Below are positions 5,264 through 6,354 of a stretch of DNA of 6,354 nt, in pieces; position 1 is the stretch's first letter; the number at the start of each line of letters is the position of its first letter. The translations under genes and the position numbers were made by a program. This DNA is from Pedobacter sp. (GTDB lineage Bacteria > Bacteroidota > Bacteroidia > Sphingobacteriales > Sphingobacteriaceae), in NCBI GenBank assembly GCA_004295885.1, contig SEDG01000312.1:1-6354 (forward strand), given 5' to 3'. The notes beneath the pieces were generated by a model, which saw only the letters and a list, made by a program, of their open reading frames with translations, was not told where the DNA came from and made no database searches.

Positions 5264-6354
5264 TCTAGCTCTTTTTGTTCTTTGAAACTCAATTTTTTTG
5301 AAGTGCTTGGAGAAACAGTTTCTTCAACCTTTGCCTTTTTCTGAGCTTGATTATCTTTTGCAGTATCTAAACTAATCCGGTATTCTGAATAGTTCCCGTT
5401 GTAAATACTTACACCTCCATTACCTTCCATGATAAATAGTTGTTCACTCATCTTGTCTAACAAGTACCTGTCGTGAGAAACTAAAATCAATACACCAGGG
5501 AAGTTTTCTAGAAATTCTTCTAAAACATTTAAGGTGTCAATATCCAAATCATTAGTCGGCTCATCCAATATCAAAAAGTTCGGGTTCTGCATTAAAACCT
5601 TCATCAAGTGCAAACGCTTCTTCTCACCACCGCTTAATTTCTCCACCATTCCGTGTTGCTTTTTTGGTGGGAAAAGGAATAATGTTAATAGGGCAGAAGC
5701 AGAAATGGTTTGACCATCTGCCATTTTAATATATTCTGCATCGGATTTTACAATATCAATTACTCTTTCTTTTGGATCAAAAGCCAAGCCCCCTTGTTTG
5801 TAATATCCATAAACAGTGGTGTCACCAACATCAACATTACCTTTTTGTGGGTTCAAAAATCCAGTGATAATATTTAATAATGTTGATTTACCGGTTCCAT
5901 TTTTGCCAGCTAAACCAATTCTATCGCCTCTTTTAAATACATAAGTAAAGTCATTAATGATTTTTTTATCATCAAATGTTTGTCCGATATGATTTAGCTC
6001 AAGAATTTTATTTCCTTGACGAGACATTTTTACATTTAGTGTAACTTTTTGATTGTCAGAACGTTGCTTCGTTTTATCTTCTAAATCATAAAATGCATTT
6101 ACCCTTGATTGAGATTTTACCGTACGGGCAGCAGGCATGCGCCTCATCCACTCTAATTCTTTCTTGAATAGGTTTTTGTTCTTCTGAAAAGTACTCTCGT
6201 CTGAAGCCTCGCGTTCGCTTTTCTTTTCTAAGAAGAAAGCGTAGTTTCCGTTGTAACTATAGATTTTTCCTCGATCCAACTCTACAATCGTATTGCAAAC
6301 ATTGTCTAAAAAGTACCTATCGTGAGTCACTAAAAGTATGGTTTTATTGCCCGA
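5251..6354 (-). CDS. ABC-F family ATPase (Uup-like), 5' end off window and 3' end truncated
   Basis: The frame is open to the right edge, so the true start lies beyond it; 367 residues are visible. They begin with the end of the first ATPase domain, including its H-loop LLVTHDRYFLD. A charged linker (about 39-100) follows, with RRMPAARTVKSQSRVNAFYDL, the ABC-F interdomain signature. The second domain has Walker A GKNGTGKST (about 150-158), signature LSGGE (240-244), Walker B and D-loop FLILDEPTNDLD (260-271) and H-loop LVSHDRY (about 291-297). There is no membrane domain. ABC-F proteins act on ribosomes or, for Uup, are linked to DNA transposition stability; the linker and the C-terminal start KLSFKEQKEL are Uup-like. 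In relatives, that KLSxKEQ(R/K)EL motif opens a coiled-coil domain of about 60 residues, but here the frame reads DCRV and stops. The end therefore looks deleted. The GTG at 6330 is internal, not the start. Confidence 0.88.
   Translation of the reverse strand, partial: SGNKTILLVTHDRYFLDNVCNTIVELDRGKIYSYNGNYAFFLEKKSEREASDESTFQKNKNLFKKELEWMRRMPAARTVKSQSRVNAFYDLEDKTKQRSDNQKVTLNVKMSRQGNKILELNHIGQTFDDKKIINDFTYVFKRGDRIGLAGKNGTGKSTLLNIITGFLNPQKGNVDVGDTTVYGYYKQGGLAFDPKERVIDIVKSDAEYIKMADGQTISASALLTLFLFPPKKQHGMVEKLSGGEKKRLHLMKVLMQNPNFLILDEPTNDLDIDTLNVLEEFLENFPGVLILVSHDRYLLDKMSEQLFIMEGNGGVSIYNGNYSEYRISLDTAKDNQAQKKAKVEETVSPSTSKKLSFKEQKELDCRV
5255..5272 (-). other. Apparent deletion junction between the ABC-F and membrane protein genes
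   Basis: Here the conserved ABC-F reading (K-E-Q-K-E-L) ends and, in another frame, the conserved membrane protein reading (S-L-K-V-I-K-A-E-S) begins, within about ten bases. Both families normally extend well past this point, in opposite directions along the transcript. The simplest explanation is loss of the ABC-F C-terminal coding part, any spacer, and the first helix of the membrane protein. The exact breakpoint cannot be set without a relative for comparison. Confidence 0.6.

Overview
The window looks like a piece of a Bacteroidota chromosome, most likely from the Sphingobacteriaceae/Pedobacter area. The signs are AT-rich coding sequence, A-rich leaders with no clear Shine-Dalgarno, a TAnnTTTG-type -7 box, a lipoprotein family typical of the phylum (C-x-S-I ... 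GGPKD start, Big_5 domain), and an intergenic palindrome of the TGTCATCCTGAGCG type that I recall from many Bacteroidota genomes. The genus is inference.

Layout. Two genes are on the plus strand: the C-terminal half of nadB (L-aspartate oxidase, cut by the left edge) and a complete gamma-class carbonic anhydrase-like hexapeptide protein, with the palindromic repeat between them. Everything from 1417 rightward is on the minus strand. Read in transcription order from the right edge this is: an ABC-F ATPase (start off the window, 3' end lost), a 67-aa remnant of a small membrane protein, mnmG (tRNA U34 modification enzyme, broken into two frames), and a 546-aa Ig-like lipoprotein.

The most striking signal is a pair of ParB-binding parS sites around the mnmG start. 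TGTTTCACGTGGAACA (5013-5028) matches the classical parS sequence on the other strand exactly, and TGTTTCACGTGAAACT (5067-5082) matches the palindromic form at 15 of 16 positions. They lie 54 bp apart. One covers the mnmG leader and probably its transcription start; the other lies inside the last codons of the small membrane protein gene. parS clusters normally sit near the replication origin, so this segment is probably origin-proximal and part of the chromosome centromere.

The second theme is damage. mnmG changes frame at about 3593-3596 and also seems about 18 residues short there, which suggests a deletion of roughly 55 bp rather than a single lost base. About 1.7 kb away, the ABC-F gene stops at the start of its C-terminal coiled-coil domain and runs directly into a membrane protein lacking its N-terminal helix, which suggests a second deletion of a few hundred bp. 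Two such scars in housekeeping genes flanking the parS pair could be real lesions or assembly errors; the sequence alone cannot tell which. I see no new enzyme system, CRISPR array, RNA gene or insertion sequence. No gene-free stretch exceeds 300 bases; the longest (3058-3188) holds only a short AT-rich direct repeat.
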